The notes under the pieces were generated by a model. That model saw nothing but the letters and a program-made list of their open reading frames with translations, had not been told where the DNA came from and did not search any database. A stretch of DNA of 64,000 nt from Streptomyces fradiae. Lineage in GTDB: Bacteria; Actinomycetota; Actinomycetes; Streptomycetales; Streptomycetaceae. The position numbers were made by a program, and so were the translations under genes. The stretch is from assembly GCF_041270065.1 (NCBI RefSeq), contig NZ_CP065958.1, forward strand, positions 496,001-560,000. The letters run 5' to 3'. Shown in pieces: positions 63,333-64,000 of this stretch; the first letter of the stretch is position 1; each line of letters begins with the position of its first letter.

Positions 63333-63755
63333 ATGGAGACCGCCGTTCGCGGCATGCTGAACATCCATCCCGTCGGCCCCATCGCCCCGGACGACGCCGA
63401 CGCGCTGGGCCGGTGCATCGAGCACTGCATGGCCTGCGCCCAGGCGTGTGCGGCCTGCGCGGACGCCTGCCTCGCCGAGACCGAGCTCCGCGATCTGGCG
63501 GGCTGCGTGGTCAGGGATCTGGACTGCGCGGACCTGTGTACGGCCACGGCGGCCGTCGTGACCCGGCGCACCGCCCGGAACGGCGACGTCACCCGGTCCG
63601 TCCTCCTCGCCTGCCGTACCGCGTGCGCCGCGTGCGCCGCCGAGTGCGAGCGGCACGGGGACCGGCACGAGCACTGCCGGATCTGCGCGGAGGCCTGCCG
63701 GGCCTGCGAACAGGCCTGCGCGGACCTCCTTGAGCTGCCGGATCCCGTCGGCTGA
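63333..63755 (+). CDS. Cys-rich four-helix bundle (DUF326-type) copper-binding protein
   Basis: 140 residues from ATG 63333 (GGAGGT 8 bp upstream). The helices carry regularly spaced Cys: CIEHCMACAQACAACADACL, CVVRDLDCADLCTATAAV, CRTACAACAAECERHGDRHE and CRICAEACRACEQACADLLE, that is repeated CxxxCxxC sets facing the bundle core. This is the pattern of the four-helix copper-storage proteins (Csp-like), which hold many Cu(I) ions per bundle in the cytosol. No signal peptide is visible. Copper storage is inferred from the pattern; binding to other soft metals is possible. It lies at the end of the dormancy island. Confidence 0.9.
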   Translation: METAVRGMLNIHPVGPIAPDDADALGRCIEHCMACAQACAACADACLAETELRDLAGCVVRDLDCADLCTATAAVVTRRTARNGDVTRSVLLACRTACAACAAECERHGDRHEHCRICAEACRACEQACADLLELPDPVG

Positions 63756-63765
63756 CGCACCGCAC

Positions 63766-63777
63766 GGACGTCTGTCC
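63766..63777. promoter_or_regulatory. GGAC-gtct-GTCC palindrome
   Basis: Perfect 4-4-4 palindrome (5-4-5 with one outer mismatch) 74-86 bp before the last gene in the window. It has the DosR-type GGAC/GTCC core. A second looser element, GACT-tcg-AGTC (63807-63817), lies closer to the gene. Confidence 0.4.
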
Positions 63778-63851
63778 TCGCGCCCAACGGGTAGTCGCCG
63801 TACAGAGACTTCGAGTCCGAGTACGGAAAGACGGGAAGGGCGGAGAGGACG

Positions 63852-64000
63852 ATGGACGACTCCGAGGAGCGGGCCGCCGAGAGCGGCACCGGCCACCGCG
63901 CCGGCCTGACCGACGCGGAGTTCAGCACGCTCATGCGCGAGGCCCGCGCCGAGGCCCGCCGCCACGGCGTCGGCCGTCCCCCCACCGGCGAGTCCGACTT
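63852..64000 (+). CDS. Unknown protein, 3' end beyond window
   Basis: Starts at ATG 63852, with GGAGAGGACG just upstream, and runs open to the window edge (49 residues visible): MDDSEERAAESGTGHRAGLT followed by a charged helical stretch (EFSTLMREARAEARRHGVGR). I do not recognise it. The acidic N-terminus and Arg/Ala-rich helix indicate a soluble protein. Palindromes upstream (63766-63777 and 63807-63817) suggest it belongs to the dormancy island. Confidence 0.6.
   Translation, partial: MDDSEERAAESGTGHRAGLTDAEFSTLMREARAEARRHGVGRPPTGESD

Overview
The window is high-GC actinobacterial chromosome, almost certainly Streptomyces. Codon third positions are nearly all G or C, GTG starts and 4-bp ATGA/GTGA overlaps are frequent, I noticed only one in-frame TTA codon, and the gene families are typical (MHS transporter, ROK and IclR regulators, F5/8C-type glycan enzymes, an S-adenosyl methyltransferase of the PF04672 type, a DevR/DevS-like dormancy set). 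I see no insertion sequence, prophage, CRISPR array or rRNA.

Region 1 (1-8979, + strand) is a tightly coupled operon for a cell-surface glycan: a flippase carrying a C-terminal nucleotidyltransferase-like domain (5' end missing), a P-loop kinase fused to a GT4 glycosyltransferase, a PIG-L deacetylase, a GT39-type membrane glycosyltransferase, a second GT4 enzyme and a membrane-anchored glycosidase-like protein. Region 2 (8954-14229, - strand) holds the most striking object: a single 1507-residue protein joining a membrane domain, GAF-like and PAS domains, GGDEF and EAL c-di-GMP domains, and a complete PLP-dependent alpha-oxoamine synthase, coupled by a GTGA overlap to a SAM methyltransferase. 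It reads like a c-di-GMP enzyme and a small-molecule (possibly signal) synthase in one chain.

Region 3 (14317-24848) is ordinary: an ABM monooxygenase, an IclR regulator, a VanW/YoaR-like envelope protein, an MHS transporter, a GNAT acetyltransferase, a GH65 phosphorylase with its beta-phosphoglucomutase, and a PAS/GAF/PP2C phosphatase. Region 4 (25152-40051) is a glycan-utilisation locus: alginate lyase family protein, ROK repressor, ABC importer (binding protein plus two permeases, no ATPase), two GH1 beta-glucosidases, two secreted enzymes sharing a near-identical F5/8C module (a GH55-like beta-helix and a GH2-like TIM barrel), and a secreted DUF1996 protein with an early TTA codon. A beta-glucan (for example laminarin or fungal wall) substrate is the simplest guess.

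Region 5 (39934-49479): single metabolic genes, then a four-gene coupled operon (LRR, ankyrin, MoxR AAA ATPase, HExxH/VWA protein) that looks like a specialised MoxR-VWA chaperone or conflict system, and next to it a small DIP1984-family gene bracketed by a degenerate tRNA and a structured tRNA-like RNA. Region 6 (48532-64000): a LysR/MFS pair, then a hypoxia/dormancy island like the DevR-DevS (OsdRK) neighbourhoods: DevR- and DevS-like proteins, four universal stress proteins, an Acg-like nitroreductase, an MBL/beta-CASP protein, a CBS-BON protein, nicotinate phosphoribosyltransferase, a UdgX-type uracil-DNA glycosylase and a Cys-rich four-helix protein. 5-4-5 palindromes of DosR-box geometry recur in its promoters.
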